Source: Caryophanales bacterium UBA6865 (lineage in GTDB: Bacteria > Bacillota_I > Bacilli_A > RFN20 > CAG-826). Taken from it: DNA of 64,000 bases. Positions 44,150 through 53,934 of the stretch are shown here, in pieces. The stretch spans positions 1 to 64,000 of the forward strand of contig DKCV01000013.1 of the NCBI GenBank assembly GCA_002449265.1, given 5' to 3'. Made by a program: the position numbers and the translations under genes. How positions within the stretch are numbered: position 1 is the first letter of the stretch; each line of letters begins with the position of its first letter. The notes under the pieces were generated by a model, which saw nothing but the letters and a program-made list of their open reading frames with translations, was not told where the DNA came from and did no database searches.

Positions 44150-44316
44150 CCAGTTTCATCGATACACTTTTTTGCGTAGTTTGTATATTTGCCTTGCAAT
44201 TCTTTGTGATGAACTGCGTTCAGATTTTTCACATAGGAAAACGGACAAACAAGTTTTTGTAAATTAAATTTATTTGTCTCCCCCTTTCCACCAACGTCGA
44301 CTACGGCCCATTTGCT
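44150..44316 (-). other. Possible decayed coding fragment
   Basis: The gap 44078-44634 has no intact gene. On the minus strand a stop-free stretch of 55 codons with no ATG reads VVDVGGKGETNKFNLQKL, then PFSYVKNLNAVHHKELQG and KCIDETGKA. It looks protein-like but matches no family I recognise. It may be the tail of a deleted mobile-element gene. Confidence 0.25.
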
Positions 44317-44610
44317 TTAGCGATTGATAAAAATAAGGAGGGTGTTAGCTTTAACCATAAGGACTTCGAATGCTTTTTCGTATGAAATTCGTTTTTTATT
44401 GTCTCACAAGTGTTTTCTGTCAAAACGGTAAAAAAGCTGATTGCTTAGAACATCTTTGAAAGAAACGTTAATGAGTGATAGCGAGCCATATTTGGAATGT
44501 TGTATGATTGCCGCTTCTCATGATTGCGAAAATTTATCAAACGAAAATCTTCTACGTTTTTCTTCCTGAAAAACATCTCCTTCTCACTACTAGAGTAGCG
44601 AGCGAAAGGG

Positions 44611-44616
44611 TATAAT
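44611..44616 (+). promoter_or_regulatory. -10 box of pcrA
   Basis: TATAAT at 44611-44616 lies 18 bp before ATG 44635, so the leader would be about 12 nt or less with no ribosome site. The TTG at 44617 lies directly against the box and cannot be the start. Confidence 0.5.
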
Positions 44617-44634
44617 TTGAAAGTTCTAGATATT

Positions 44635-47028
44635 ATGGATTACAGATCATTATTAAACGAAAAACAGTTCCAAGCTGTCTCAAGTGAATCTCAATTTATT
44701 CGTGTCATCGCTGGCGCGGGTAGTGGCAAAACTCGTGTTTTAACTTATCGCATTGCTTATCTTATCAGTGAGCTTCATGTCGATCCCTCACGCATCCTCG
44801 CTTTTACTTTTACCAATAAAGCGGCAGGTGAGATGAGTGAAAGAGCCTCTAAGCTTGTTGCCGATATTATCGGTGAGACCCCACATCTGAATATTTCTAC
44901 ATTCCATTCTTTTTGCGCTCGTTTTTTACGTACGGAACATCAATACCTCACCTATGAAAAGGAAGAGAAAACTATCCTTTTCAATGATATAACCGGCGAG
45001 CAAGTTATCGATTATCAAAAGGTTCCCGCTTCTTATCCGATTGGATTTACGATTTATTCTGATGACGATCAATCGCGGCTAATCAAATCCATTGCCCCGG
45101 ATTTAGGCTATAAAAAGGGTGATGATGTTGTAAAGAAAGCAATCGCCTATATTCGCAAAAAGAAAATGAAGGGTGTTTATCCTAGCAATATCAATACGAA
45201 AAACATTCTTTATGAAGACGATAAGATTTCTTATAAATTCTATGTCGAATATGAGAAACGGAAGACGCAAAATATCGCGCTTGATTTTGACGATTTGATT
45301 TGCAAAACCCTCAAAATCCTTGAAGAAAATCCCGCCGTTAGAGAAACTTGGTCAAAACGTTATGACTATATGCTCGTCGATGAATTTCAGGATACTGACG
45401 ACAAGCAAATCAAATTAATGCAGTACTTATTAAGAGATGATTCTCATTTGTTCGTCGTTGGTGATCCAGACCAGACAATCTATACTTGGCGAGGGGCTAA
45501 TCAAGGAATTATCGTTGATTTTGAATCTCGTTTCCCAGGCGCACAAACGATCATTCTTGATGAAAACTACCGTAGTACCAAAGTCATTTTGGATGCTGCT
45601 AACCGCTTGATTAGCAATAACAAAAAACGCGTCCCGAAAGATTTGTTTACGCGCGCTCCAGGTGGGGAATCAATTTGCGTGAAGCAAACTTCAACCCCAG
45701 AGCGGGAAGCGGAATGGGTTGCAGGCGAAATTAAAAAGATCGCCAGTAAACAATTAGATAGCCAAGGTAATCCAAATTATAACAATATCGCGATTCTATA
45801 TCGCTCGAGCTATTTGACTCGTCCTTTTGAAGCCGAACTAAAAGATAGGGGTATTCCTTATCGTATCTTTGGGGGGCTCCGCTTCTATGAACGAATGGAA
45901 GTAAAAGACCTTCTTGCCTATTTTTCGTTGCTCGTTAATCCGCTCGATAATGTTTCTTTTGAACGAATCGTCAATGTTCCTAAGCGTGGCATTGGAGAAA
46001 CGACATTAGAGAAAATCCATAATGAAGCGGCTTCCGCGCGTTTAAGCGAATACGAATACCTCCATCAAATTGATAATTATCCAGATACGAATATCCCTGC
46101 AAAAGCCATACAAACTCTTCGTGATTTAATCATAAAAATGGAAGAAACGAAGCATCGCATGAATGAAAACGGAGAGACTTTTGCAAGCGTTTTGAAAGAA
46201 TTTGTCACCGATATTCACTATTACGATTACCTTGCCGAAGACCAAGATCCGGATGAAGACCGCATTAAAAACGTGAACGCGCTTTTTGATGACATCAATC
46301 ACTTTATCGACAGGAACCCTGATTCTTCTTTCGAACAATATTTACAAAACGTTACTTTGTTGACGAGTCAAGATGACATGAATGGCGGGAATTATGTTTC
46401 GCTTATGACTATCCATGTTGCGAAGGGGCTGGAATTTGATTACGTATTTATAATTGGTATGAACGAAGGCTCATTCCCTAGCGCAAGAGCAGAAGCCGAA
46501 ACCGGACGGGATGGAACCGAAGAAGAGCGAAGGCTCGCTTATGTTGCCTTCACCCGTGCAAAAAAGCGTCTTTATTTATCTTGTAACACTAGTTATAGCT
46601 ACGTTACCGATTCTCACGCGATTCCTTCTAGCTACTTCAAAGAGGCTGGCATTGAAGTGCCTCATGACGAATATAACGTCGGTATTGGTTGGCACGGGTT
46701 TGGTAGTGCCTCTAGAGGAAATAAAGGATATGGGCGTAAACAAAGCGGCTCTTCCTTTGCACCTTCTTTCTTTAACGATGGTAATCACCTTTCTTCTTTC
46801 GAAGAGAAAAAAGAAAAGCCAGCGGAAACAAAACCAAAGCAAACAAACGGCGTTACCGATTGGGCGCTTGGCGATAAAGCACATCATGAAGTGTTTGGCG
46901 ATGGAACCGTCATCGATATCATCGATAAATCCATTATCGTGATTCAATTTGATAGCGTTGGGAAGAAGACCTTACTTGCAACCCACCCAAAATTAACTAG
47001 GATTTCGAAAAAAGGAGGAGCGGCATGA
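44635..47028 (+). CDS. pcrA: ATP-dependent DNA helicase PcrA (UvrD family)
   Basis: A 797-residue superfamily 1A helicase that unwinds DNA in repair and plasmid replication. Q motif NEKQFQAVSS, Walker A GAGSGKTR, motif Ia AFTFTNKAAGEM, Walker B MLVDEFQDTDD, and C-terminal motifs FGGLRFYERMEVKD, LMTIHVAKGLEFDYVF and RLAYVAFTRAKKRL are all present. The C-terminal ~60 residues (WALGDKAHHEVFGDGTVIDI) form the PcrA-type Tudor-like domain. Start at ATG 44635 rather than TTG 44617, which abuts the -10 box. Its stop overlaps the ligA start by four bases, the usual pcrA-ligA operon of Firmicutes. Confidence 0.97.
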   Translation: MDYRSLLNEKQFQAVSSESQFIRVIAGAGSGKTRVLTYRIAYLISELHVDPSRILAFTFTNKAAGEMSERASKLVADIIGETPHLNISTFHSFCARFLRTEHQYLTYEKEEKTILFNDITGEQVIDYQKVPASYPIGFTIYSDDDQSRLIKSIAPDLGYKKGDDVVKKAIAYIRKKKMKGVYPSNINTKNILYEDDKISYKFYVEYEKRKTQNIALDFDDLICKTLKILEENPAVRETWSKRYDYMLVDEFQDTDDKQIKLMQYLLRDDSHLFVVGDPDQTIYTWRGANQGIIVDFESRFPGAQTIILDENYRSTKVILDAANRLISNNKKRVPKDLFTRAPGGESICVKQTSTPEREAEWVAGEIKKIASKQLDSQGNPNYNNIAILYRSSYLTRPFEAELKDRGIPYRIFGGLRFYERMEVKDLLAYFSLLVNPLDNVSFERIVNVPKRGIGETTLEKIHNEAASARLSEYEYLHQIDNYPDTNIPAKAIQTLRDLIIKMEETKHRMNENGETFASVLKEFVTDIHYYDYLAEDQDPDEDRIKNVNALFDDINHFIDRNPDSSFEQYLQNVTLLTSQDDMNGGNYVSLMTIHVAKGLEFDYVFIIGMNEGSFPSARAEAETGRDGTEEERRLAYVAFTRAKKRLYLSCNTSYSYVTDSHAIPSSYFKEAGIEVPHDEYNVGIGWHGFGSASRGNKGYGRKQSGSSFAPSFFNDGNHLSSFEEKKEKPAETKPKQTNGVTDWALGDKAHHEVFGDGTVIDIIDKSIIVIQFDSVGKKTLLATHPKLTRISKKGGAA

Positions 47029-49034
47029 CGATAGAAGAAGCAAAAAAGCGGATTGATGAATTAACCACTTTGCTCGATAAGTACACTTACGAATATTATA
47101 TTCTGAACCAATCTAGCGTCTCCGATGCAGAATTTGATCGCTTAATGGGCGAACTTAAAATGCTAGAAGAAGCCTTTCCTGGCTTAAAAAAGAAAAACTC
47201 CCCAACGGAACGAGTTGGCGGGGCGGTGCAAGATGGCTTTAAGAAAATCCCCCATAAACGTTTGATGCTTTCTTTAGGAAACGTCTATAACGAAGAGGAA
47301 ATGCGCGAGTGGGATTCAAAAGTACGCGCGATTCTTCATAAAGACGTTATCGATTATATGGGTGAAGTGAAAATAGATGGCTTAGGAATGTCGCTTATTT
47401 ATGAAAATGGCGAGCTTCAATATTGCGTCACTCGTGGGGATGGCGTTACTGGGGAAGATGTCACTGCAAACGTCATTACGATTCATTCCATCCCCTTACG
47501 CGTAAAAGAAAAACGTCCTTTTGAGGTGCGTGGCGAAGTTTATATGCCAAACGCTTCCTTAAAACGCTTAAATCAACAAAGAGAAGCAAACGGTGAACCG
47601 CTTTTCGCAAACGCGCGAAACGCTGCTGCGGGTTCAATCCGTCAACTTGATAGCAGTGTTGCCGCTTCTCGAGGCTTAGATGCTTTTTGGTATTATTTAG
47701 TCAATGCGCGAGAACTTGGCTATCACGTTCATAGCGATTCGCTCTCTTATTTGGATTCACTAGGTTTTAGAACCAATCATGAACGAAGGAAATTACATGG
47801 CATTGAAGATGTTATTGCTTATATTCGCGAATACACCGAAAAACGTCCGACTCTTCCTTATGATATCGATGGATTAGTTATCAAAGTAGACAATATCGAT
47901 GACTATGACATATTGGGATACACGGCGAAAGAACCAAAATGGTCGATTGCTTATAAATTCCCTCCATTAGAAGTGACAACAAAGCTTCTTGATATCGTGA
48001 TTACGATTGGTAGAACTGGGCGCGTTACTCCTAACGCCATCCTTGAACCAGTCCGTGTCGCAGGGAGCTTGGTACAAAGAGCGACACTCAATAACGAAGA
48101 TTTCATTAAAGAAAAGGGGCTCATGATTGGCGATATCGTCGGACTTCATAAAGCCGCGGACGTCATCCCGGAAGTCACTGGGCCAATCGTTAACCGTCGA
48201 ACTGGGGCAGAGAGAAAATGGATTATGCCTTTAACTTGCCCCGTATGTGGCGGCCCATTAACGAAAGTCAAAGGCCTTCATTATTGCCTTAACCCAAATT
48301 GCGGATCACGCAAAATCGAAGGCATGATCCATTTTGCCTCCCGTAACGCGATGGACATCGATGGAATGGGTGACAAGGTTGTAGAAGAATTCTTCGCTGA
48401 AGGGTTCTTAAAGGATATTCCAGATATTTATCGTTTAGAGAACCACGCACAAGAAATTAAAGAACTCGATGGTTGGAGCGATAAATCCATCAATTCTTTA
48501 ATTTCCGCGATTCAAAAATCGAAAAAGCAATCCCTTGAGCGACTTCTATTTGGCTTAGGGATCAAAGAAGTCGGTGAGAAAATGGCTAAGATTTTGGCGC
48601 GAAAATATAAAACGCTAGATGCTTTAAAAGAAGCTAAAGAAGATGACCTACTTCGCATTAAGGACTTAGGCCCAGTTGCAGCAGAATCGATATTCAGCTG
48701 GTTTCATAATGAAAATAACCTCGCGCTTATAGAAAAATTACGTGCGGATAACGTCAATTTCGCCTATTTAGGAACGGATACGGTTGACGTAAATAGCTAT
48801 TTTTACGGAAAAACGATTGTTTTAACGGGAACTCTAGTAAAATATACGCGTCCGAAAATGACGGAAATCCTAGAAGGCATTGGCGCGCACTGCGCCGGGA
48901 GCGTTTCTAAGAATACCGATATCGTCATTGCCGGCCCTGGCGCAGGTAGTAAACTCGATAAGGCTACCGAACTAGGAATCGAAGTGATGGACGAAGAAAC
49001 TGCTTTGTCTCATCTCAACAAAATTGGCGGATAA
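47025..49034 (+). CDS. ligA: NAD-dependent DNA ligase
   Basis: A 669-residue protein of normal LigA length. Order: domain Ia (YEYYILNQSSVSDAEFDRLMGEL), adenylation domain with the KxDG lysine in VKIDGLGMSL, and an OB-fold. Then a four-cysteine zinc finger (CPVCGGPL and CLNPNCGSR), helix-hairpin-helix region, and a C-terminal BRCT domain (GKTIVLTGTLVKYTRPKM). It seals nicks in replication and repair. Coupled to pcrA by an ATGA overlap. A tRNA gene begins 11 bp after its stop. Confidence 0.98.
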   Translation: MTIEEAKKRIDELTTLLDKYTYEYYILNQSSVSDAEFDRLMGELKMLEEAFPGLKKKNSPTERVGGAVQDGFKKIPHKRLMLSLGNVYNEEEMREWDSKVRAILHKDVIDYMGEVKIDGLGMSLIYENGELQYCVTRGDGVTGEDVTANVITIHSIPLRVKEKRPFEVRGEVYMPNASLKRLNQQREANGEPLFANARNAAAGSIRQLDSSVAASRGLDAFWYYLVNARELGYHVHSDSLSYLDSLGFRTNHERRKLHGIEDVIAYIREYTEKRPTLPYDIDGLVIKVDNIDDYDILGYTAKEPKWSIAYKFPPLEVTTKLLDIVITIGRTGRVTPNAILEPVRVAGSLVQRATLNNEDFIKEKGLMIGDIVGLHKAADVIPEVTGPIVNRRTGAERKWIMPLTCPVCGGPLTKVKGLHYCLNPNCGSRKIEGMIHFASRNAMDIDGMGDKVVEEFFAEGFLKDIPDIYRLENHAQEIKELDGWSDKSINSLISAIQKSKKQSLERLLFGLGIKEVGEKMAKILARKYKTLDALKEAKEDDLLRIKDLGPVAAESIFSWFHNENNLALIEKLRADNVNFAYLGTDTVDVNSYFYGKTIVLTGTLVKYTRPKMTEILEGIGAHCAGSVSKNTDIVIAGPGAGSKLDKATELGIEVMDEETALSHLNKIGG

Positions 49035-49044
49035 TCGCCAAATT

Positions 49045-49122
49045 GCGCCCGTAGCTCAGCCTGGATAGAGCAATAGTCTTCGAAACTATCGGTCAGGTGT
49101 TCGAATCACCTCGGGCGCGCCA
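49045..49122 (+). tRNA. tRNA-Arg (TCG anticodon)
   Basis: A cloverleaf of 78 nt including an encoded CCA. Acceptor GCGCCCG pairs with CGGGCGC. The anticodon stem ATAGT/ACTAT encloses the loop CTTCGAA with anticodon TCG. The T arm contains GTTCGAATC. It reads CGA-family arginine codons. It sits between ligA and the alcohol dehydrogenase gene. Confidence 0.95.
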
Positions 49123-49239
49123 CTAAGTATTTATGCCTTAGGCAATAATAAAAATTAACTTTTCAATTCTTGATCGATAAGAACTGATTTGAAGCAAAAT
49201 CGCTTCAAGCCTTTTATAATGGTGATGGGAGATAAATTT

Positions 49240-50466
49240 ATGAACGCAATCCGAACTTGCTATTGCCGAATTTATCAACGAGTGATGTATTTAGCGGCGA
49301 TGTTCCTTAATTTCCGTGAGCCACAAGTCATTGAAGGAAATGGGGCTCTTTATCAAATTCCAACCGTTTTAAAGAAAATCGATAAATGTCATCCTCTTAT
49401 CGTTACTGACCCTGGGATTGTCTCTTTAGGGTTACATAAGAATCTACTCGAAGCGCTTGATGATGAAGGGATTCCTTATTCTCTATTCGATAAGGTATGT
49501 CCAAATCCAACGTTTTCTGTCGTTGAAGAAGCCTTCTCCCTTTATCAAAAAGAAGGTTGCGACTCTATTATTGCTTTAGGCGGAGGGTCTTCGATGGATG
49601 CCGCAAAAGCCGTGGGCGTAAAAGTGATATATCCTTCTAAAGATTTATCGAAATTCAAACATGTGCTTTCCGTTAGGAAGAAGATTCCTTTTCTTATTGC
49701 GATTCCAACAACGGCAGGAACGGGAAGCGAGGCTACCGTTTGCGCGGTTATCGTAAACGAAAAAACAAAAGACAAATTCTCGATCAATGATCCCGCTATT
49801 ATTCCAGATGTTGCCGTTTTGGATAATTCGTTATTGGAAGGATTACCGAAAAAGATTATTTCTTCTACCGGCATGGATACTTTAACGCATGCGATTGAAT
49901 CTTATATTGGCAAAGAATCCACGAAGAAGACTAAAGAATATGCGCTTCACGCGATGAAACTCGTTAAGAGTAATCTCTATGAGTTTTATGTTGACCCCCA
50001 TAATGAAACGGCAAGAGCCAACATGCAAAAAGCGGCTTATCTAGCGGGTGTAAGCTTCACGCGCGCTTATGTTGGATATGTTCACGCCTTAGCGCACGCT
50101 TTAGGTGGACTATATAATGTTCCGCACGGCTATGCGAACGCTGTTCTTCTCCCTCACGTTTTACTAGCGTATGGGAAAAGCGCTTATTCTCGCCTAAGCG
50201 AAATCTCAGACGATTTAAATTTAACCGATCCATTAAGCGATAAAAAAACAAAAGCAGAGGCGGTTATTGCGTGGATTAATTCCATGAATGCCAAAATGGA
50301 AATCCCTGCAAAATTCGATAATTTGATTCGAAATGAGGCGGATTTAGAGAGATTATCCACGCACGCTGATAAAGAAGCGAACCCCTTATATCCTGTTCCG
50401 AAAGAACTAAATAAAGAAGAATTAAAACAAATTTACCTCAAAAGTGATAAGCGAAGCAATTTTTAA
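49240..50466 (+). CDS. Iron-containing alcohol dehydrogenase
   Basis: A 408-residue family III dehydrogenase. The NAD-binding signature is IIALGGGSSMDAAKAVG, followed by IPTTAGTGSEAT. The metal ligands lie in GMDTLTHAIESYI and the HALAHALGGLYNVPHGYANAVLLPHV region. Likely role: reduction of aldehydes in fermentation or 1,3-propanediol/butanol-type metabolism; substrate not predictable. TATAAT at 49215-49220 puts transcription near 49227, so ATG 49240 with GGGAGA upstream is chosen over 49189 and 49225. A 271-bp gap follows. Confidence 0.92.
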   Translation: MNAIRTCYCRIYQRVMYLAAMFLNFREPQVIEGNGALYQIPTVLKKIDKCHPLIVTDPGIVSLGLHKNLLEALDDEGIPYSLFDKVCPNPTFSVVEEAFSLYQKEGCDSIIALGGGSSMDAAKAVGVKVIYPSKDLSKFKHVLSVRKKIPFLIAIPTTAGTGSEATVCAVIVNEKTKDKFSINDPAIIPDVAVLDNSLLEGLPKKIISSTGMDTLTHAIESYIGKESTKKTKEYALHAMKLVKSNLYEFYVDPHNETARANMQKAAYLAGVSFTRAYVGYVHALAHALGGLYNVPHGYANAVLLPHVLLAYGKSAYSRLSEISDDLNLTDPLSDKKTKAEAVIAWINSMNAKMEIPAKFDNLIRNEADLERLSTHADKEANPLYPVPKELNKEELKQIYLKSDKRSNF

Positions 50467-50547
50467 GGAAATCCCTGCAAAATAAGTTTTTTTTGTAGTA
50501 TTTAAAAAATTCCAACGAATAAATCGTTAATAGAAGCCTAATAATGA

Positions 50548-50603
50548 GAGCGTAGCCCCGAGTTTAACACTTCGATAGAGGCCGAGGCTAGACCCCTAAA
50601 AAC
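50548..50603. other. GC-rich segment in the adh-gatC gap
   Basis: The gap 50467-50737 is AT-rich except for 50548-50600, where TAGCCCCGAG and GCCGAGGCTAG-type arms (TAGCC...GGCTA) can pair. I see no reading frame or T-tailed terminator. It could be an RNA element or decayed RNA gene; nothing specific is recognised. Confidence 0.25.
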
Positions 50604-50737
50604 ATTAATTTTCATGATTCTCGTTTCTTTGATTTTTTCGTTTTGCTTATTTGCTTTTTTAATAAATGGTCCATTTCTTTTCGTTACTAAATAGAGGGCA
50701 AGTTGTGGTATTCTTTTCTAGAAAGAAAAGAGCGATT

Positions 50738-51034
50738 ATGAAAACGATTACTATGGATGTGCTCAAAGATGCTGCAAATCGACTTCTCTTCGATTTGAAC
50801 GATGAGCAATATAAGACTCTTTATGAAGAGTTCCAAACACTAAAAAAGCAGATGGAAAAAATTGGAGAAATTAAAGGGCTTGATCAATATGAGCCGATGA
50901 CTTTCCCTTTTGATTGTTCCACTTCCTATTTGAGGGAAGACGAACTTACTGCCCCTCTTTCTAGAGAGGATGTTCTTAAAAATGCTCACAATGTCAAAGA
51001 CGGCCAAATCAAACTTCCAAAGGTGGTGCAATGA
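50738..51034 (+). CDS. gatC: Asp/Glu-tRNA amidotransferase subunit C (GatC)
   Basis: A 98-residue protein. The helical N-terminus (DVLKDAANRLLFDLNDEQYKTLYEEF) and the C-terminal extension with LREDELTAPLSREDVLKNA match GatC, which wraps around and stabilises GatA. ATG 50738 is chosen over the longer frame at 50666; the codon before it continues an AT-rich leader. It overlaps the gatA start by four bases. First gene of the gatCAB operon. Confidence 0.9.
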   Translation: MKTITMDVLKDAANRLLFDLNDEQYKTLYEEFQTLKKQMEKIGEIKGLDQYEPMTFPFDCSTSYLREDELTAPLSREDVLKNAHNVKDGQIKLPKVVQ

Positions 51035-52503
51035 TGAATTATTTAGATTTACCTCTTAAAGAGCTTCACGATGCACTCGTTACAAAAAAGGTCACTCCGC
51101 TTGAGTTAACCTTAGAAGCGCTAAAACGCTGCCACGAAAATAAAGATAATGCGTTTGAAAAGATTTGCGATGAAGAAGCTATCGCTATGGCGAATTCTCT
51201 TATAGAACCCGAAAAAGATAACCCTCTTTGGGGAATCCCGTTTGTGGCAAAAGATAATTACAGCACAAAAGGGATCGAGACGACTGCTTCTAGCAATATT
51301 CTAAATGGTTATGTTCCTCTTTTTGATGCAACGGTTATCAAAAAGCTCAAAGATGCAAAAGCCATCATGATCGCGAAAGCTACGCTTGATGAACTAGCAA
51401 TGGGTGGCACGGGAACGACGGGTCACTTAGGCACAACCTATAATCCGTATGACCCAAAGCATGAACGCTTGGTCGGGGGGAGTAGCTGCGGTAGTGCAGC
51501 CGCTGTCGCCGCTTCGATTGTTCCTTTCGCTTTAGGAAGCGACACAGGGGACTCTGTTCGTAAACCCGCTTCTTACGCTGGCTTAGTCGGAATGAAACCG
51601 ACTTGGGGAAGGATTTCTCGATATGGTTTATTCCCGTTTGCTCCATCTTTAGACCATGTTGGCTATTTCTCTCGCGATGTCTATACAAGTGCGGTTCTCC
51701 TTGATGTTCTCGCTGGTAGAGATAACTTGGATTCCACTTCTAGCGATAAACCTGTGGAAAAATATGAAGAGGACCTCAATAAACCCGTAAAGGGATTTAA
51801 GGTTGCCGTTATTAAAGAAATCGTCGATGCGATTAATAACGAAAAGCTTTTAAAACACTTTTTATCTTCTCTTGAAGCATTAAAGAAAGAAGACGTAGAA
51901 GTCGAATATGTCGAATTTGGCAAAGAGATGCTAGAGAGTCTTTATGCGACTTATTTTGTGATTTCTTGCGCCGAAGCAACGAGTAATGATGCGAATCTTG
52001 ACGGCATTAAGTTCGGCCCGTATAAGGGTGGCAACACTTATCAAGAAGTGATGTATAACGCTAGAACTGCTGGATTTAGCGAACTTATTAAACGCCGTTT
52101 CGTTATCGGCTCTTATGCGTTAATGAGAGAAAACCAAGAAGAATTATTCCTCCGCGCACAAAAAAACCGCGCTAAAATCGTTAGCCGCGTCAATGAAATT
52201 CTTGCTGATTACGATTTCATTTATGTTCCAGCCGCTCCAGGCATTGCACCAAAGTTTAGCGATAGTAGCGATAAGCTTTCCGATGAATACCTTGTCGCGG
52301 ATAACCACTTGTGCTTAGGGAATTTTGCAGGATTACCGTCGATCACGCTTCCATTATGCTTCATTGACAATATGCCGGTTGGCATCAACTTCATGGGCAG
52401 AGCGTTCGAAGAAAAGAAACTCTTCCAAATAAGCCATGCGTTTGAGAAATTAAGCGGTTTAATGGATGTAAGCGTGATGAACAAGAAGGAGGGGAATTTA
52501 TGA
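51031..52503 (+). CDS. gatA: Glu/Asp-tRNA(Gln/Asn) amidotransferase subunit A
   Basis: A 490-residue amidase-signature enzyme that frees ammonia from glutamine for transamidation of misacylated tRNA. The Lys of the triad is in GIPFVAKDNY, the cis-Ser in GGSSCGSAAAVAA and the nucleophilic Ser in GSDTGDSVRKPASYAG. The Asp in TGDS replaces the more usual Gly of TGGS; from memory this variant also occurs in mycoplasmas. Two ATG codons (51031, 51034) are possible starts. It overlaps gatC and gatB by four bases each. Confidence 0.96.
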   Translation: MMNYLDLPLKELHDALVTKKVTPLELTLEALKRCHENKDNAFEKICDEEAIAMANSLIEPEKDNPLWGIPFVAKDNYSTKGIETTASSNILNGYVPLFDATVIKKLKDAKAIMIAKATLDELAMGGTGTTGHLGTTYNPYDPKHERLVGGSSCGSAAAVAASIVPFALGSDTGDSVRKPASYAGLVGMKPTWGRISRYGLFPFAPSLDHVGYFSRDVYTSAVLLDVLAGRDNLDSTSSDKPVEKYEEDLNKPVKGFKVAVIKEIVDAINNEKLLKHFLSSLEALKKEDVEVEYVEFGKEMLESLYATYFVISCAEATSNDANLDGIKFGPYKGGNTYQEVMYNARTAGFSELIKRRFVIGSYALMRENQEELFLRAQKNRAKIVSRVNEILADYDFIYVPAAPGIAPKFSDSSDKLSDEYLVADNHLCLGNFAGLPSITLPLCFIDNMPVGINFMGRAFEEKKLFQISHAFEKLSGLMDVSVMNKKEGNL

Positions 52504-53930
52504 ACTTTGAAGCAGTTATCGGCTTAGAGATTCACGTTCAAATGAAGACGAAATCCAAGATGTTTTCGTCATCTCCTAATGGATTCTTGCGTGAACCAAA
52601 TAGCGAAGTCACCCCTTTTGATATGGCTTATCCTGGCACGATGCCAGTTGTAAACAAAGCTGCGGTCATTAATGCGATTCGTGTCGCAAATGCATTACAT
52701 ATGACAATTGATCATACCCTTCACTTTGACCGTAAGAATTATTTCTATAGCGACCTTCCAAAGGGATTCCAAATCACACAGCAGCGTCGCCCCATCGGAT
52801 CAAACGGCTATATCGAAATCGAGGAACCAGATGGCTCTAAACGTAAAATCCGGATTGAAAGAATCCACATGGAAGAGGACACCTGTAAGCAAGAGCATTT
52901 CCTCGATTATACGTTACTTGACTATAACCGCGCCGGTACCCCACTTGTGGAAATCGTCTCTCTTCCCGATATTAAGAATGGTTACGAGGCCCAAAAATAC
53001 GTGGAAGGCATCCGAAATATCGTCGTCTATAGTGGAACTAGCGATGGCAAGATGGAAGAAGGGTCGCTCCGTTGCGACACGAACGTCTCCATTCGCCCAA
53101 TTGGTAGTAAGGAATTTGGTACCAAAGTTGAAGTCAAAAACATTAACTCCTTGAAGAATGTTTCTTTAGCAATCGATTATGAAATCGAACGTCAAAGCCG
53201 CGTCTATTTAAGTGGTGGGAAAGTCCAACAAGAAACAAGACGTTTTGATGAAGCAACAGGCAAAACCGTCCTCATGCGTATTAAAACTGATGCAGTGGAT
53301 TATAAATATTTCCCTGAACCAAACATCACTCCGATTAAACTAAGCGATGCCTTTGTTGACGATGCGATTTCTTCTTGCCCTGAATTATATGATTCTAAGA
53401 AAGAGAGATATTTAGCAATGGGATTATCGAAAGACGATGTCGCTATCATTTTGAGCGACCCTTTCATGGCAAATTATTTTGAGGAAGGAGCAAATAAAGT
53501 CAAAAATCCGAAGAATTTCGCTAATTTCCTCATCGTTGAAATCAATGCTTATCTCAATAAGAAAAACATCACGATTTCTTCATTGAACTTATCGCCAGCT
53601 ACCCTCGCAGAAATCGTTTCGATGCAAGAGACAGGCGGCTTATCGCATAAACAATGCGCCGATATCCTCTTCAAAGTTCTTGAAAGTGGCTTATCTCCGC
53701 TTGAAGCGAAAAAATCCTTGCATATCGAAGCTCAAGTTAGCGATACTGGCGCGATTATGGCCTTCGTTAATCAAGCTTTAGAAGCCAATCCTCAATCGAT
53801 TAAAGACTATAAAGCGGGCAAGGATAGAGCCCTTGGCTTCCTCGTTGGGCAAGTAATGAAATTAAGCCATGGAAAAGTTAATCCTGCCGAAGCTTCGCGC
53901 TTAATAAAAGAAGAATTATTAAAGAGATAA
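52500..53930 (+). CDS. gatB: Asp/Glu-tRNA amidotransferase subunit B
   Basis: A 476-residue kinase-like subunit that phosphorylates the tRNA-bound Glu or Asp before amidation. Typical segments: AVIGLEIHVQMKTKSKMFSS, YPGTMPVVNKAAV, FDRKNYFYSDLPKGFQITQ, DYNRAGTPLVEIVS and LRCDTNVSIRPIGS. A C-terminal YqeY-like tail domain ends at LVGQVMKLSHGKVNP. GGAGGGGAATT precedes the ATG inside the end of gatA. The subunit is complete. Confidence 0.97.
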   Translation: MNFEAVIGLEIHVQMKTKSKMFSSSPNGFLREPNSEVTPFDMAYPGTMPVVNKAAVINAIRVANALHMTIDHTLHFDRKNYFYSDLPKGFQITQQRRPIGSNGYIEIEEPDGSKRKIRIERIHMEEDTCKQEHFLDYTLLDYNRAGTPLVEIVSLPDIKNGYEAQKYVEGIRNIVVYSGTSDGKMEEGSLRCDTNVSIRPIGSKEFGTKVEVKNINSLKNVSLAIDYEIERQSRVYLSGGKVQQETRRFDEATGKTVLMRIKTDAVDYKYFPEPNITPIKLSDAFVDDAISSCPELYDSKKERYLAMGLSKDDVAIILSDPFMANYFEEGANKVKNPKNFANFLIVEINAYLNKKNITISSLNLSPATLAEIVSMQETGGLSHKQCADILFKVLESGLSPLEAKKSLHIEAQVSDTGAIMAFVNQALEANPQSIKDYKAGKDRALGFLVGQVMKLSHGKVNPAEASRLIKEELLKR

Positions 53931-53934
53931 TGCA

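Noticed and set aside
44471..44569. A 32-codon cysteine-containing peptide gene before pcrA
   Set aside because: No ribosome site, no conserved feature and no context support it.
46511..46942. A 143-codon frame inside pcrA
   Set aside because: It overlaps the conserved C-terminal helicase motifs in another frame and has no supporting signals.
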